Shown in pieces: positions 8,290 to 17,787 of a stretch of DNA of 64,000 nt; the first letter of the stretch is position 1, and each line of letters begins with the position of its first letter. The stretch spans positions 1,302,001 to 1,366,000 of the forward strand of contig NZ_JACGWZ010000001.1 in the NCBI RefSeq assembly GCF_014137975.1, read 5' to 3'. Source of the stretch: Halosaccharopolyspora lacisalsi (GTDB lineage: Bacteria > Actinomycetota > Actinomycetes > Mycobacteriales > Pseudonocardiaceae). The notes beneath the pieces are model-generated. The model was not told the origin of the DNA. It searched no databases and worked only from the letters and a program-made list of their open reading frames with translations. The translations under genes were made by a program, and so were the position numbers.

Positions 8290-8796
8290 CTACGACTCCG
8301 GCGCCAGTGGTCCGATGCGGTAAAGAATCTCGTCGTGATGCTCCTCGGGGAAGTAGCTGGCGGGAAACAGCACGCTGTTCTCGATCTTGGCGGAGCGTGC
8401 CTTGGCGAATCGCCTGAGCACCATGATGATGGGCTTGTTGTTGGCGGAGACGGTGGCCTCGACGAAGTTCGCCCCCTTGGCGATCTGCTGCTCGGCGGCG
8501 TGCTTGAAGAGGTTGACTCCCAGGTCGGGAACGCCGTGTCGAGGCTTGACGGCCTCCTGCCAGACAACATAGGTGTCTGGGGCCTCCGGGCGCCTGTATC
8601 CGTTTAAAAACCCCACCACCTCCTCGTCGATGGTGGCGACGAGAGACTCCTGCGCGAAGTCCCGGAACCACATCGTGTAGTAGTAGGGACTGTTGGTGTC
8701 GAGTCGCCGGTCCTTGTCCACCATCTCCCATACGGGTAATCCGTCGTCCGGGGTCGGAACACGAAAAATGACCTCACTGCGATGATCGGAGCTCAT
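8290..8796 (-). CDS. ectA: L-2,4-diaminobutyrate N-gamma-acetyltransferase (EctA)
   Basis: A 168-residue GNAT acetyltransferase that acetylates diaminobutyrate from acetyl-CoA. EctA signatures include VPTPDDGLPVWEMV, LDTNSPYYYTMWFRDF, VGFLNGYRRPEAPDTYVVWQ and EATVSANNKPIIMVLRRFA. ATG 8796 has GGAGGTG seven bases upstream. It is the first gene of the operon and is followed 68 bp later by the PLP decarboxylase instead of ectB. Whether its acyl donor is strictly acetyl-CoA is an open question, given the acyl-carrier genes in the same transcript. Confidence 0.95.
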   Translation of the reverse strand: MSSDHRSEVIFRVPTPDDGLPVWEMVDKDRRLDTNSPYYYTMWFRDFAQESLVATIDEEVVGFLNGYRRPEAPDTYVVWQEAVKPRHGVPDLGVNLFKHAAEQQIAKGANFVEATVSANNKPIIMVLRRFAKARSAKIENSVLFPASYFPEEHHDEILYRIGPLAPES

Positions 8797-8837
8797 GTGC
8801 GACACCTCCTCGAATCCGTGATGTGGAACACATCGGA

Positions 8838-8843
8838 ATTATA
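8838..8843 (-). promoter_or_regulatory. -10 box (TATAAT) of the ectA operon
   Basis: A perfect TATAAT reads leftward 42 bp before the ectA start, in an AT-rich patch that stands out from the GC-rich surroundings. No good -35 lies at 16-18 bp (a TTGCAC is 22 bp away), so activation, perhaps by salt stress or the divergent AraC-type regulator, is plausible. Confidence 0.5.
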
Positions 8844-9313
8844 AAGTACTCGTTCGGAAAAACTGGTGCAATATGCTGTTCGTAGTAATATCGGGTGACA
8901 CGTCGTAATTACTTGCCGCGCTGGCGGGTGCCGCTCCGAGCGAGCGGGCAGATCCACTGTTCGGATGTCGTGCAGTACGTATCCAATATTGAATGGCCCG
9001 ATCGAGCGCGACGAGATCTCGTTTGGCCACGAATCGAAAGAATCCCGCCGAGTCCTCCGGGCCCGGGTCGGGGCGAGACCGTCGGCAACGCGCGGGAGCG
9101 CCCCATCGCCTCAAGGCCGCGTCCGGGGCGACTCCACGACCCGGAGAAGATTCGCGCACGTCAATCGACTTCGTGGAGTGCGGGGACGCCGGTCACGTCC
9201 ACGCGCGGATGGTCGCGCACGAGTGTCCTGCCGTGTGCCGAGACGACTCCGCGGCGGGGCTCGGACCCTGTGCGTCATGGCTTCCCGCTTGCTCGGGGTG
9301 TAAGAATCAAGCC

Positions 9314-10357
9314 ATGGTTGCAAAGAATCGAGCCAGATCCGCTTCCGCGGACTCGGGTCGGCACCGGGTAGCTGTCTTCGTCCGTGACGGCCTGCTGCCG
9401 ATGGAACTGGGACTGGTCCACCAGCTTTTCGGGCAGGCCAGATCGGAGGCGGGGGAACCGCTCTACGAATTGGTGACCTGTGCCTTGAGGCCGGGCCACG
9501 TGCGAACGGACACGGACTTTCCCATCGTCGTCGAACACGGTCCGGAGGTCCTCGGTGAGGCCGACACCGTGATTGTGCCGGCCTCCCACGAGTTCGACAC
9601 CACTGAGACAGAAGGCCGACTCAGCGGGCCGTTGGCCGACGCCGTGGCCCGTATCAGGCCCGGAACACGGATCGCCTCGATCTGCACCGGTGCTTTTCTG
9701 GTCGCCGCTGCGAACCTGCTCAACGGTCGCCGCGCCACGACGCACTGGAAGTCCGCCGAGCACTTCCGCAAGCTCTACCCCTCGGTCAGGCTCGAGCCCG
9801 ACGTGCTCTACATCGACGAGGGGTACGTGCTGACCTCCGCCGGTGAGGCCGCCGGTATCGACCTGTGCCTACATATGATCCGCAGCGATCACGGCTCCGC
9901 GATCGCCAATGACGTGGCCCGGGCGACTGTCGTGCCTCCGCACCGCGACGGCGGCCAGGCCCAGTTCATCAAGAGTCCCGTACCCGAGCCGGAGGGCTCC
10001 TCAACCGTCAAGGCCCGCGCCTGGGCGCTGCAGAATCTGCACCGCCAGCTCAAGATTAGCGATCTGGCCGGCCAGGAGTTGATGAGTAATCGGACCTTCA
10101 CTCGTCGTTTTCGCGAGGAGGTCGGTATCTCCCCGGGGCAGTGGCTGTCCCAGCGACGTCTGGAGCACGCCCGTCAGCTTCTGGAGGATACGGAGATGTC
10201 GATAGAGCAGATCGCCGACAGCGCGGGCTTCGGCACGGCCACCTCGTTGCGTCAGCACTTACAGACCGCGCTGGGCGTTTCTCCGAGTGCTTACCGCAAT
10301 ACGTTCCGCGGGACGTCAGTGGTCTCCGGTGCCGACGGTGGTGATCGGCTCGGATGA
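9314..10357 (+). CDS. AraC/GlxA-family transcriptional regulator (DJ-1-like sensor)
   Basis: A 347-residue regulator with an N-terminal DJ-1/PfpI-like domain (RVAVFVRDGLLPMELG near residue 15; ASICTGAFLVAAANLLNGRRATTHW in the middle) and a C-terminal AraC double helix-turn-helix (LKISDLAGQELMSNRTFTRRFREEVGISPGQWL then IEQIADSAGFGTATSLRQHL). ATG 9314 is taken because the domain starts right after it; the upstream frame is not homologous, and the ribosome site is weak. It is transcribed divergently from the ectoine operon, about 520 bp from ectA, and convergently with the MFS gene, so it is a candidate regulator of one or both. Confidence 0.88.
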   Translation: MVAKNRARSASADSGRHRVAVFVRDGLLPMELGLVHQLFGQARSEAGEPLYELVTCALRPGHVRTDTDFPIVVEHGPEVLGEADTVIVPASHEFDTTETEGRLSGPLADAVARIRPGTRIASICTGAFLVAAANLLNGRRATTHWKSAEHFRKLYPSVRLEPDVLYIDEGYVLTSAGEAAGIDLCLHMIRSDHGSAIANDVARATVVPPHRDGGQAQFIKSPVPEPEGSSTVKARAWALQNLHRQLKISDLAGQELMSNRTFTRRFREEVGISPGQWLSQRRLEHARQLLEDTEMSIEQIADSAGFGTATSLRQHLQTALGVSPSAYRNTFRGTSVVSGADGGDRLG

Positions 10358-10492
10358 CCAACCCGGACGAGTCCTCCGGTTCGTTCTGCTCGACGAGCGG
10401 TGCGATCGCTCGGTGAACCCGGCGTCGTGCCACCGTCGGTGATGCTGTCCCGCAACGGTCGGACCCACCGCCGTCGTGCGCGGTGCCTCGGC

Positions 10493-11815
10493 TCAGCCGG
10501 TCTCGACCGCTTGGTGCTTGCTCGCGGCGAGATTGCTGCCGTGTTCATCGGTGTCATGGCGCTTGATCATCAGTGCCAGCAGGCCCGCGATCACGCACAA
10601 CGCGGCGGAGACGATCCAGACCGGCGCGTAGGACCCGAGCGATTCCCGCATGATCGAAGCGGCCAGGGCCATCAGGCCAGCACCGACCTGATGCGTGGCG
10701 TTGACCCAACCGAACACGATGGCACCGTTGTCGCCGTAGAAGCGGCGGCACAGTTCGATCATGGGAGGTACGGTGGCCACGTCGAGCACTCCGAAGGCGA
10801 CCATGAAAAACACCACCGAAGGCTGCACCGTCGAGGCCAGCAGTTGCGGCAGCAACAGTAGCAGGACGCCCCGCAGAGGGAAGTAGAGAGCGTGCAGCTT
10901 GCGCGGGTCGTAGCGGTCGGTGAGCCAGCCCGAACCGATGGTGCCCACCACGTTGAAAATGCCGATCATCGTCAGCAGCGAGGCCGCGACCGTGATCGGC
11001 ATGCCGTGGTCGCGCGCGGCGGGAACGAAATGGGTCCACATGATGCCGTTCGTGGTAGCTCCGCAGATCGCGAACGTGGTCGCCAGCAGCCAGAATTGAC
11101 CGGTCCTGGCGGCTTCGACAAGTACGCGCACCGTGCGACGGGCCGCACCCGGATCAGCAGCCGGTTTGGGGGTGAACTCACCGGCCCCGTAGGCGGTCAG
11201 CCCTACGTCGGCGGGATGGTCGCGCAGCAGCAGCCACACCAACGGTATCGTGATCAGTGCGGTCAGTGCCAGAGTCACGATGGCGGAACGCCACTGGTAG
11301 TGAGCGATGATCCAGGCCAGCAGCGGCAGGAAGACGAACTGGCCGAACACGCTCGCGGCGGTGAGCAGGCCGGAGACCACCCCGCGGCGCCGGACGAACC
11401 AGCGATTGGCCACGGTCGCAGCGAAGGCCATCGCCATGGACCCCGTGCCCAGACCGATGAGCAGGCCCCAGTAGAGGATCAGCTGCCAGGCCTCAGTCAT
11501 GATCGTGGTCAACGCCGCGCCCGCTGAGATGATCGTCAGTGCCCCAGCGATAACGCGTCGAATGCCGAAGCGGTCCATCAGGGCCGCGGCGAACGGTGCC
11601 GTCAACCCGTAGAGCACCATGTTCACCGCCACCGCGATGCCGATCGTGCTGCGGGACCACTCGAACTCCTGGTGCAGCGGGTTGACCAGCAACCCGGACA
11701 TGGTGGAGAAGGCGCCCGCGCCGAGAATCGCCAGGCAAGCACCGAGAGCCACCCACCAGGCGCGATGCACGCGCGACCCGCGTACGGGCGAGGAAGTTTC
11801 GATACCTTGTGTCAT
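10493..11815 (-). CDS. MFS transporter, monocarboxylate/oxalate-formate-type
   Basis: A 440-residue protein with about 12 hydrophobic segments in two sets of six. The first half carries LVNPLHQEFEWSRSTIG, the MFS loop LMDRFGIRRV between TM2 and TM3, and MAFAATVANRWFVRRRGVVSGL, typical of the OFA/monocarboxylate-type family. The second half has GSGWLTDRYDPRKLH. Starts at ATG 11815 or GTG 11818 differ by one codon. It is convergent with the AraC-type gene and beyond it from the ectoine operon. Substrate is unknown; export of a product of the embedded pathway or uptake of an organic acid are both possible. Confidence 0.85.
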   Translation of the reverse strand: MTQGIETSSPVRGSRVHRAWWVALGACLAILGAGAFSTMSGLLVNPLHQEFEWSRSTIGIAVAVNMVLYGLTAPFAAALMDRFGIRRVIAGALTIISAGAALTTIMTEAWQLILYWGLLIGLGTGSMAMAFAATVANRWFVRRRGVVSGLLTAASVFGQFVFLPLLAWIIAHYQWRSAIVTLALTALITIPLVWLLLRDHPADVGLTAYGAGEFTPKPAADPGAARRTVRVLVEAARTGQFWLLATTFAICGATTNGIMWTHFVPAARDHGMPITVAASLLTMIGIFNVVGTIGSGWLTDRYDPRKLHALYFPLRGVLLLLLPQLLASTVQPSVVFFMVAFGVLDVATVPPMIELCRRFYGDNGAIVFGWVNATHQVGAGLMALAASIMRESLGSYAPVWIVSAALCVIAGLLALMIKRHDTDEHGSNLAASKHQAVETG

Positions 11816-11821
11816 CACAGG

Positions 11822-12179
11822 TCATGGTCGGGGTGGTCCTCCCCGGTCACGAGTGGCTCGATAGCCATAATGAGAAAAAATCGAGCCAACCTGGTTGTCG
11901 GGATAGGGCGCCCACCCGGACAGCTGCTGGACGATCATGTGCAGATCCTCGGCGGGCACCGGCGCTAGGTAGTCGGCGAAGGCGTCGTCGCTGACTACGG
12001 GGGAGGGCGCCACGGTCGATGGGGCGAGCTTGTTGTCGCGCTCTCCGTGCGTAGACCAGCCAGCTGACCACCCCGCCCGGCCACACCGACGCGCCATCAC
12101 CGATCCACGGGTGCATCGTCAGCTCACCGTCCCAGCAGGAGTGGCAACGATCCGGGCGATCCACAAGGCACTGCGGCAC
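11822..12179 (-). pseudogene. Decayed hypothetical protein
   Basis: Two minus-strand frames look protein-like in sequence: CHSCWDGELTMHPWIGDGASVWPGG in the upstream frame, then DDAFADYLAPVPAEDLHMIVQQL in the downstream one, with a frame change near 12040. I do not recognise the family. The composition (cysteine pair, Trp-rich) suggests a former actinobacterial accessory-element gene. It sits upstream of the MFS gene and beside an IS5 relic. Confidence 0.35.
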
Positions 12180-12373
12180 CCACGCCCGTGACGATCTCGG
12201 CAGGCGAGATCAACGAGGTGAGCACATTCGGTCTCTTCGGGTTGATGTGCGGTAGTCACAGAACAGCGCCCAGCGACTCGCCGCCCCATCGCTCACCTGG
12301 CCGACACCACCCCATCCACTGAGGCACACCGAATCCTCACTCGAGGAAGACAGTGAGGCCCTTACGCTTGGGT

Positions 12374-13196
12374 TCAGTCTGCGTGGATGAGGGTTTGGAC
12401 GGCGTCGATCAGTGGGGTTGCGTGGTGCGGGCAGGCTCGGATCCGACGCGGGATTTTCCAGCTTTTGAGCTGGGCGTTGGCTCGTTCGTCGGGGCCGCGT
12501 AACCGGGCGTTCTGGTTCGCCGACTGCCGCGGGCGCTCGTCGAGGCCGTCCTCGCGTGCTCGGCGGCGTTGGGGGACTTCGACGCTCGCGCCGGCTCCGC
12601 GGTAGGCGCTGCCGGTGATCACGCGGGTCTCGGCGGCCGCCAGGGCGTCGATGAGCTCGTGTTATCGCGCCGCGCCTCTTTCGTGCCGGGCTCCGGACAA
12701 CGCCGGTGAGACCCAGATCAGCTGCCCGGTCGGGTCGGTAACGACCTGCACGTTGACCCCGTGGCGCTTGTGTTTTCCTGAGTAGAACGAGCGATCCCGT
12801 CCCGAGGCCATGCCGACACGGTCGATGCGCAGCAGCGTGCCGTCGAGGATGACGAGCGCTTTCCGTGCTGCGGTCGTGATCGCCTCGCTCAGCCCGGCCG
12901 TCTGAGTGGCCAAGACCGCGAGAGCTTCGCGGATATAGCGGAGTACCGTCGTCGTCCCGATGCCGAACCCGACTGTGAGGTCGGTGTAGGTCTCGCCGTT
13001 GCGGAGGTGGGCCAGCACCAGCAGCGCCTGTTGAGCTGCTTCCAGCCGCCTCCGGCGGGTTCGGCGTGTCCGCCGCTCGTGACGTAACGCCTCGGCCGGC
13101 GTGTTCGGTGCGCGAGGAGGACACCGACATCCCCGGCGGGGGTGAGAAAGTCTCTCGAAGCTCCTGGCACGAACAGAGTTGATCTAGTCGATCCAC
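12374..13196 (-). pseudogene. IS5-family transposase (DDE_Tnp_4 type), frameshifted
   Basis: Pieces of one transposase lie in several frames. They are a start-like LDQLCSCQELRE near 13190, then ALLVLAHLRNGETYTDLTVGFGIGTTTVLRYI (about 13030-12930), LVILDGTLLRIDRVG with the first catalytic Asp, YSGKHKRHGVNVQVV, and finally ARLRGPDERANAQLKSWKIPRRIRACPHH (ending 12374) with the C-terminal Glu box. At least two frameshifts and an internal loss around 12620-12680 make it inactive. This is the common actinobacterial IS5-type element. Confidence 0.75.
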
Positions 13197-13657
13197 TCGT
13201 CCACCAGGAGCTTCGCTCAGCTCCGCACCCAGCCCACTCGGTCTGGCAGTCCTTTCCCGGCAAGTGGAAAAGGCTCAGTGTCCCCGGGAACGGTCTATTG
13301 TCGCTGCTTCCGGCGGTGAACCTGACTGTCCGCGCGAGCGGGAACGGTCTACGGGCGCTCTCGGCGTCGGGGTCGTCGTCGTTGGTCGCGCAGCACGCTC
13401 AGTGCTGCGACGGTCTCGTCGGGGTCAGATCTCGCAGGGTGAGGGTTCCTCGGCAGCCGACATCGCGAGCTGTCGCCGGTGGAGGAGAGCTCCGATGGAG
13501 GCGAGTTGAGCGACCATGGCCAACACTGCACCGTGCTCGGTTTGCAGCTTGTCGTAGAGCGCCCGCAGTGCGGTTCGTCAACGCGCTCCGCGGGAGCGGC
13601 CATTCCTCTCGATCACTTCGTTGGGCGTAGCCGGACGAGCGGCGTCTTTCGGTGCGG
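13197..13657. other. Non-coding gap with a 13-bp direct repeat and a possible gene fragment
   Basis: CGGGAACGGTCTA occurs twice, at 13285-13297 and 13339-13351 (54-bp period). On the minus strand a short open stretch ending near 13425 reads like a helical protein tail (LYDKLQTEHGAVLAMVAQLAS), but it has a stop just upstream and no start, so it is at best a fragment. No gene can be supported. Confidence 0.4.
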
Positions 13658-14212
13658 TTACCTGCTGGCCTTGAATCGGAGACCGTCGAGCACCAGCTCG
13701 AGCCCGCGCTCGAAGTCGGCCGGTCCCCCGGGTGGACGGTCGATCGCCCCGGCGCTCGTGGCTTGCAGCGCGGTCTGTTCCTCCGTGGTGTGCCCGAAGA
13801 CGAGGTGCAGGAGGGCGCGGGTGGCGACGTCGACGAGGTCGTCGGGCAGGTTGCCCTCCCGCAAGGTCTGTCGCAACTGGCTGGCGGGTTCGTCGGCGCC
13901 GAGGCCGAAGGTGTGCGCCGTGACGACCACCTCGGCGCCGTCCCGGTAGGCGAGCATCGTGTCCCGGAGCTCGCCGCAGAGCTCGACCACGCGCCGGTCC
14001 CACTCCTTCGCTCGCCGGGGTCGCCGGCCCCGGCGCACGATCTCGTCGGCGACCGCGGCCAGCAGTGTCTGCTTGTTCGGCACGTGGTGGTAGAGCGCGC
14101 TCGGCTGCACGCCGAGCTCGGTGGCGAGTCGCCGCATCGTCAGCGACTCCAGTCCGTACTCGTCGAGGACCGCGATCGCGCGGTCGATGACGTCGCTCCG
14201 GTGATGGCGCAC
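13658..14212 (-). CDS. bioQ: TetR-family repressor of the biotin operon (BioQ type)
   Basis: A 184-residue TetR protein. The N-terminal helix-turn-helix is LTMRRLATELGVQPSALYHHVPNKQTLLAAVAD (about 24-57), followed by a helical ligand domain. It is divergent from bioB across a 103-bp gap holding two copies of a TGAAC-N3-GTTCA palindrome, the pattern described for BioQ in mycobacteria and corynebacteria. Start is GTG 14212 behind GGGAAGGG. Expected role: repress bioBAFD, and probably itself, in response to biotin status. The symbol rests on family plus context, not on a close sequence comparison. Confidence 0.82.
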   Translation of the reverse strand: MRHHRSDVIDRAIAVLDEYGLESLTMRRLATELGVQPSALYHHVPNKQTLLAAVADEIVRRGRRPRRAKEWDRRVVELCGELRDTMLAYRDGAEVVVTAHTFGLGADEPASQLRQTLREGNLPDDLVDVATRALLHLVFGHTTEEQTALQATSAGAIDRPPGGPADFERGLELVLDGLRFKASR

Positions 14213-14255
14213 GCGAACCCTTCCCGTTTGACCGATCGATCCTCCCGGTCTAACC

Positions 14256-14283
14256 TGAACGCTGTTCAGGTGAACAGTGTTCA
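14256..14283. promoter_or_regulatory. Tandem BioQ operators (two TGAAC-N3-GTTCA palindromes)
   Basis: TGAACGCTGTTCA at 14256-14268 and TGAACAGTGTTCA at 14271-14283 are perfect in both arms and lie 15 bp centre to centre. They are between the divergent TetR gene and bioB, the second ending 32 bp before the bioB start. Two dimers could bind side by side and block both promoters. Confidence 0.85.
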
Positions 14284-14315
14284 GGTCACTCTACCAGCCG
14301 ACACCGGGAGAAGTG

Positions 14316-15389
14316 ATGAGCTCCACCTTCCAGCAGCTCGCCGATTCGGTCCTCGTCGGGACACCGGCCACCCACGACGACGCCCTCGCGGTGCTGCGCG
14401 CCGACGAGGCCGAGCTGATGTCCCTGGTAGCGGCCGCCGGCCGGCTGCGCCGGGCGCACTTCGGCAACACGGTGAAGGTGAACTACCTGGTCAACCTCAA
14501 GTCGGGACTGTGTCCGGAGAACTGCAACTACTGCTCGCAGGCGCTCGGTTCCGACGCCCCCGTCCTCAAGTACTCCTGGCTGTCCCGGGACGAGGCGCTC
14601 GAACAGGCCGGTGCCGGGATCGAGGGTGGGGCCGGCCGGGTGTGCCTGGTCGCTTCGGGCCGGGGACCGTCCTCCCGGGACGTCGACAAGGTCTCCGACA
14701 TGGTCGGGGCGGTGAAGCGGGAGTATCCCGACGTCGAGGTCTGCGCCTGCCTGGGCTTCCTCTCCGACGGCCAGGCCGAGCGGCTCAGGGGCGCCGGTGT
14801 GGACGCCTACAACCACAACATCAACACCGCCGAGAGCAACCACGGCAACATCGTCCAGACCCACACCTACGCCGACCGCGTCGACACCGTGGAGAAGACG
14901 AAGGGGGCTGGGCTCTCGCCCTGCTCCGGTCTGATCGCCGGGCTGGGGGAGACGGACGAGCAGCTGGTCGAGGCCCTGTTCGCGTTGCGGGAGCTGGACT
15001 CCGACTCGATCCCGGTCAACTTCCTGATGCCGTTCGACGGCACGCCCTTCGAGAACACCTGGGAACTCACGCCCGCGCGGTGCGTGCGGATCCTGGCGGT
15101 GGCGCGGTTCGTCTGCCCGGATAGGGAGATCCGGATCGCCGGCGGTCGCGAGATGCACCTGCGGTCGTTGCAGTCGATCGCGCTGCACGTGGCCAACTCG
15201 ATCTTCCTCGGTGACTACCTCACCTCCGAGGGGCAGGACGCCAAGGCGGACCTGGAGATGATCCGGGACAACGGCTTCGTCGTGCTGGGCTCGGAGGAGG
15301 AGCTCGCCCAGCGGGCCGCCCGGCCGGATCCGGTCGATCCGTCGATCCGCCGCCGCGGGGCGGGCACCGACGTCCTGCCGAACGCCTGA
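14316..15389 (+). CDS. bioB: Biotin synthase
   Basis: A 357-residue radical-SAM enzyme that inserts sulfur into dethiobiotin, the last step of biotin synthesis. The [4Fe-4S] cysteines are in CPENCNYC (residues 66, 70, 73), preceded by [12 protein letters not shown]. Other BioB segments present are [29 protein letters not shown] and the arginine-containing [15 protein letters not shown] 14316 follows GGGAG; a GTG three bases earlier is possible. It is first in a four-gene operon, and its TGA overlaps the bioA start. Confidence 0.96.
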   Translation: MSSTFQQLADSVLVGTPATHDDALAVLRADEAELMSLVAAAGRLRRAHFGNTVKVNYLVNLKSGLCPENCNYCSQALGSDAPVLKYSWLSRDEALEQAGAGIEGGAGRVCLVASGRGPSSRDVDKVSDMVGAVKREYPDVEVCACLGFLSDGQAERLRGAGVDAYNHNINTAESNHGNIVQTHTYADRVDTVEKTKGAGLSPCSGLIAGLGETDEQLVEALFALRELDSDSIPVNFLMPFDGTPFENTWELTPARCVRILAVARFVCPDREIRIAGGREMHLRSLQSIALHVANSIFLGDYLTSEGQDAKADLEMIRDNGFVVLGSEEELAQRAARPDPVDPSIRRRGAGTDVLPNA

Positions 15390-16651
15390 TGACGATGTCC
15401 GAGGAACTGCTCGCGTTCGACCGCGAACACCTGTGGCACCCGTACACCTCGATGACCGACCCCACGCCGACGCGGCTGGTCACCGGCGCCTCCGGCAGCC
15501 GGATCAGCATCGATGGCGTCGGCGAGGTGGTCGACGGGATGGCGTCGTGGTGGTCGGCCATCCACGGCTACCGGCATCCGGCCCTCGACGAGGCGGTGCG
15601 CCACCAGCTCGACCGGATGTCGCACGTGATGTTCGGCGGACTCACCCACGAACCGGCGGTGCGGGTGGCCCGGCGCCTGATCGACCTGACACCGGCCGGC
15701 CTCGGCCGCGTCTTCCTCGCCGATTCCGGGTCGGTGAGCGTCGAAGTGGCGATGAAGATGGCGCTGCAGTACCAGCGCGGTGCGGGCCGGCCGGAGCGGA
15801 CCCGGTTCCTCACCGTCCGCGGCGGCTATCACGGCGACACCTTCGACTGCATGAGCGTGTCCGACCCGGACGACGGCATGCACGCGATGTGGTCCGGTGC
15901 GCTGCCGGAGCAGGTCTTCGGCGCACGCCCACCTCGTTCGGACGGTGATGTCGACGCCTGGGCCGCGGGTTTCCACGCGCTCGCGGCCGAACACGCGGAC
16001 CGGATCGCCGGGCTGGTCGTGGAGCCGCTGCTGCAGGGCGCCGGCGGGATGCACCCCTATCCGGCCGAGTGCCTGCGGGTCTTCCGCGACGTCGCCGACG
16101 AGCACGGGCTGGTGCTGGTCTTCGACGAGATCGCCACCGGGTTCGGCCGCACCGGAACGCTGTTCGCCGCCGAGGCCGCCGGGGTGACGCCGGACGTCCT
16201 GTGCGTCGGCAAGGCGCTCACCGGCGGTTACATGACGATGGCCGCCACGCTGTGCACGGCCGAGGTGGGACGCGGTCTGTCCACGAGCGACTCCGGCGTG
16301 CTCATGCACGGTCCCACGTTCATGGGCAATCCGCTCGCCTGCGCGGTCGCGTTGGCGAGCCTGGACCTGCTGGCCACCGGTGACTGGGTGGACGACGTGC
16401 GGCGGATCAACACCGGCCTGCAGGAGCTGCACGAGATCGACGCCGTGGACGTGCGCGTTCTCGGCGCGGTCGGCGTGGTGCAGCTCGATCACGAAGTCGA
16501 CCGCGAGGCAGCGACGGAAGCGGCGCTGGCTCAGGGAGTCTGGTTGCGCCCGTTCCGCGATTTGATCTACACCATGCCGCCCTACGTGTGCACCGACGAG
16601 GACCTCTCCGCCATCTGCGCGGGGATCAAGGCCGCTGCGGAGACCGGATGA
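15389..16651 (+). CDS. bioA: Adenosylmethionine--8-amino-7-oxononanoate transaminase
   Basis: A 420-residue class III aminotransferase making 7,8-diaminopelargonate. It begins with the BioA-typical [11 protein letters not shown]. It carries [37 protein letters not shown] with the PLP aspartate, and [15 protein letters not shown] with the PLP lysine. Its ATG shares a base with the bioB stop (a second ATG lies six bases on), and its TGA overlaps the bioF ATG, so translation is coupled throughout. Confidence 0.96.
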   Translation: MTMSEELLAFDREHLWHPYTSMTDPTPTRLVTGASGSRISIDGVGEVVDGMASWWSAIHGYRHPALDEAVRHQLDRMSHVMFGGLTHEPAVRVARRLIDLTPAGLGRVFLADSGSVSVEVAMKMALQYQRGAGRPERTRFLTVRGGYHGDTFDCMSVSDPDDGMHAMWSGALPEQVFGARPPRSDGDVDAWAAGFHALAAEHADRIAGLVVEPLLQGAGGMHPYPAECLRVFRDVADEHGLVLVFDEIATGFGRTGTLFAAEAAGVTPDVLCVGKALTGGYMTMAATLCTAEVGRGLSTSDSGVLMHGPTFMGNPLACAVALASLDLLATGDWVDDVRRINTGLQELHEIDAVDVRVLGAVGVVQLDHEVDREAATEAALAQGVWLRPFRDLIYTMPPYVCTDEDLSAICAGIKAAAETG

Positions 16652-17787
16652 GCCGCTGGGCCGAGTGGTTCGCCGAGCAGAGAGCCGCGCGCGAAGAAGC
16701 CGGACTGCAGCGCACGCTGCGGCCACGTGGGGCCGACGAAGACGTCGTCGACCTCGCCGGCAACGACTACCTGGGGTTGAGCGGGCACCCCGATGTGCGG
16801 AAGGCCGCCGCCGACGCCGCGCTCTCCTGGGGCGCCGGAGCGGGTGCTTCCCGCCTGGTCACCGGCACCACCACGCTGCACGCCGACCTGGAGCGAGAAC
16901 TCGCCGAATTCACCGAGCGCGCTGCGGCGCTGGTCTTCTCGACCGGCTACCAGGCCAACTTGTCCGCGGTGAGCGCGCTGGCGGACAAGCACTCGCTGAT
17001 CGTCTCCGACGCGCACGTGCACGCCTCGCTGATCGACGCCGCGCGGCTGTCCCGGGCGGCGATCGAGGTGGTCGGCCACAACGACGTGGCCGCGGTCCGG
17101 GCCGCGCTGGCCGGAGCCGGTGACCGGAGGACGATCGTGCTGACCGAATCGATCTTCTCCGTGCTCGGCGACACCGCCCCGCTCGTCGACCTGGCCGCGG
17201 CCTGTGCCGACCACGAAGCGCTGCTCGTCGTCGACGAGGCGCACGGGATCGGAGTGGCCGGCGACGGCGGCCGGGGACTGGTGCACGCCCACGGGCTGGC
17301 CGACCAACCGCACGTGGTGATGACCGCGACGCAGTCGAAATCGCTCGGCGCGATGGGGGGAGCGGTCCTCGGCCCCGTCGAGCTGATCGACCACCTCACC
17401 AACCGGGCCCGCCCGTTCATCTTCGACACCGGGCTGGCCCCGGCTTCCACCGCCGGTGCGCTGACCGCCCTCCGACTGCTGCGGCGGCGGCCCGATCTCC
17501 CGCCGCGGATCCACCAGCGTGGTGGCGAGCTGGCCGACCGGCTCGGCGTGCCGAGGTCGGCGGGCGCCGTGCTCTCGGTGCCGATGACGTCACCGAGGGC
17601 CGCGGTCTCCGCGCAGGCCGCGGCGCTGGCGGCCGGAGTCCGGGTCGGGTGCTTCCGGCCGCCCTCCGTCCCGGACGGGATCTCCCGGCTCCGGATCACC
17701 AGCCGGATCGGCCTCGACGACGAACGCTGGGCGCGCGCGGTGGACGTGCTGGTCGGCGTCGTCGACGACCACCGGAGGCAATCGTGA
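16648..17787 (+). CDS. bioF: 8-amino-7-oxononanoate synthase
   Basis: A 379-residue alpha-oxoamine synthase condensing pimeloyl thioester with alanine. Visible features are [46 protein letters not shown] with the PLP aspartate, and [13 protein letters not shown] with the PLP lysine. ATG 16648 overlaps the bioA stop (ATGA). It ends in a GTGA overlap with bioD. Somewhat compact C-terminal domain but all catalytic segments present. Confidence 0.95.
   Translation: MSRWAEWFAEQRAAREEAGLQRTLRPRGADEDVVDLAGNDYLGLSGHPDVRKAAADAALSWGAGAGASRLVTGTTTLHADLERELAEFTERAAALVFSTGYQANLSAVSALADKHSLIVSDAHVHASLIDAARLSRAAIEVVGHNDVAAVRAALAGAGDRRTIVLTESIFSVLGDTAPLVDLAAACADHEALLVVDEAHGIGVAGDGGRGLVHAHGLADQPHVVMTATQSKSLGAMGGAVLGPVELIDHLTNRARPFIFDTGLAPASTAGALTALRLLRRRPDLPPRIHQRGGELADRLGVPRSAGAVLSVPMTSPRAAVSAQAAALAAGVRVGCFRPPSVPDGISRLRITSRIGLDDERWARAVDVLVGVVDDHRRQS

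Noticed and set aside
8222-8731. N-terminal extension of the PLP decarboxylase frame
   Set aside because: It lies opposite in frame to ectA coding sequence and is not decarboxylase-like; the enzyme starts at 8221.
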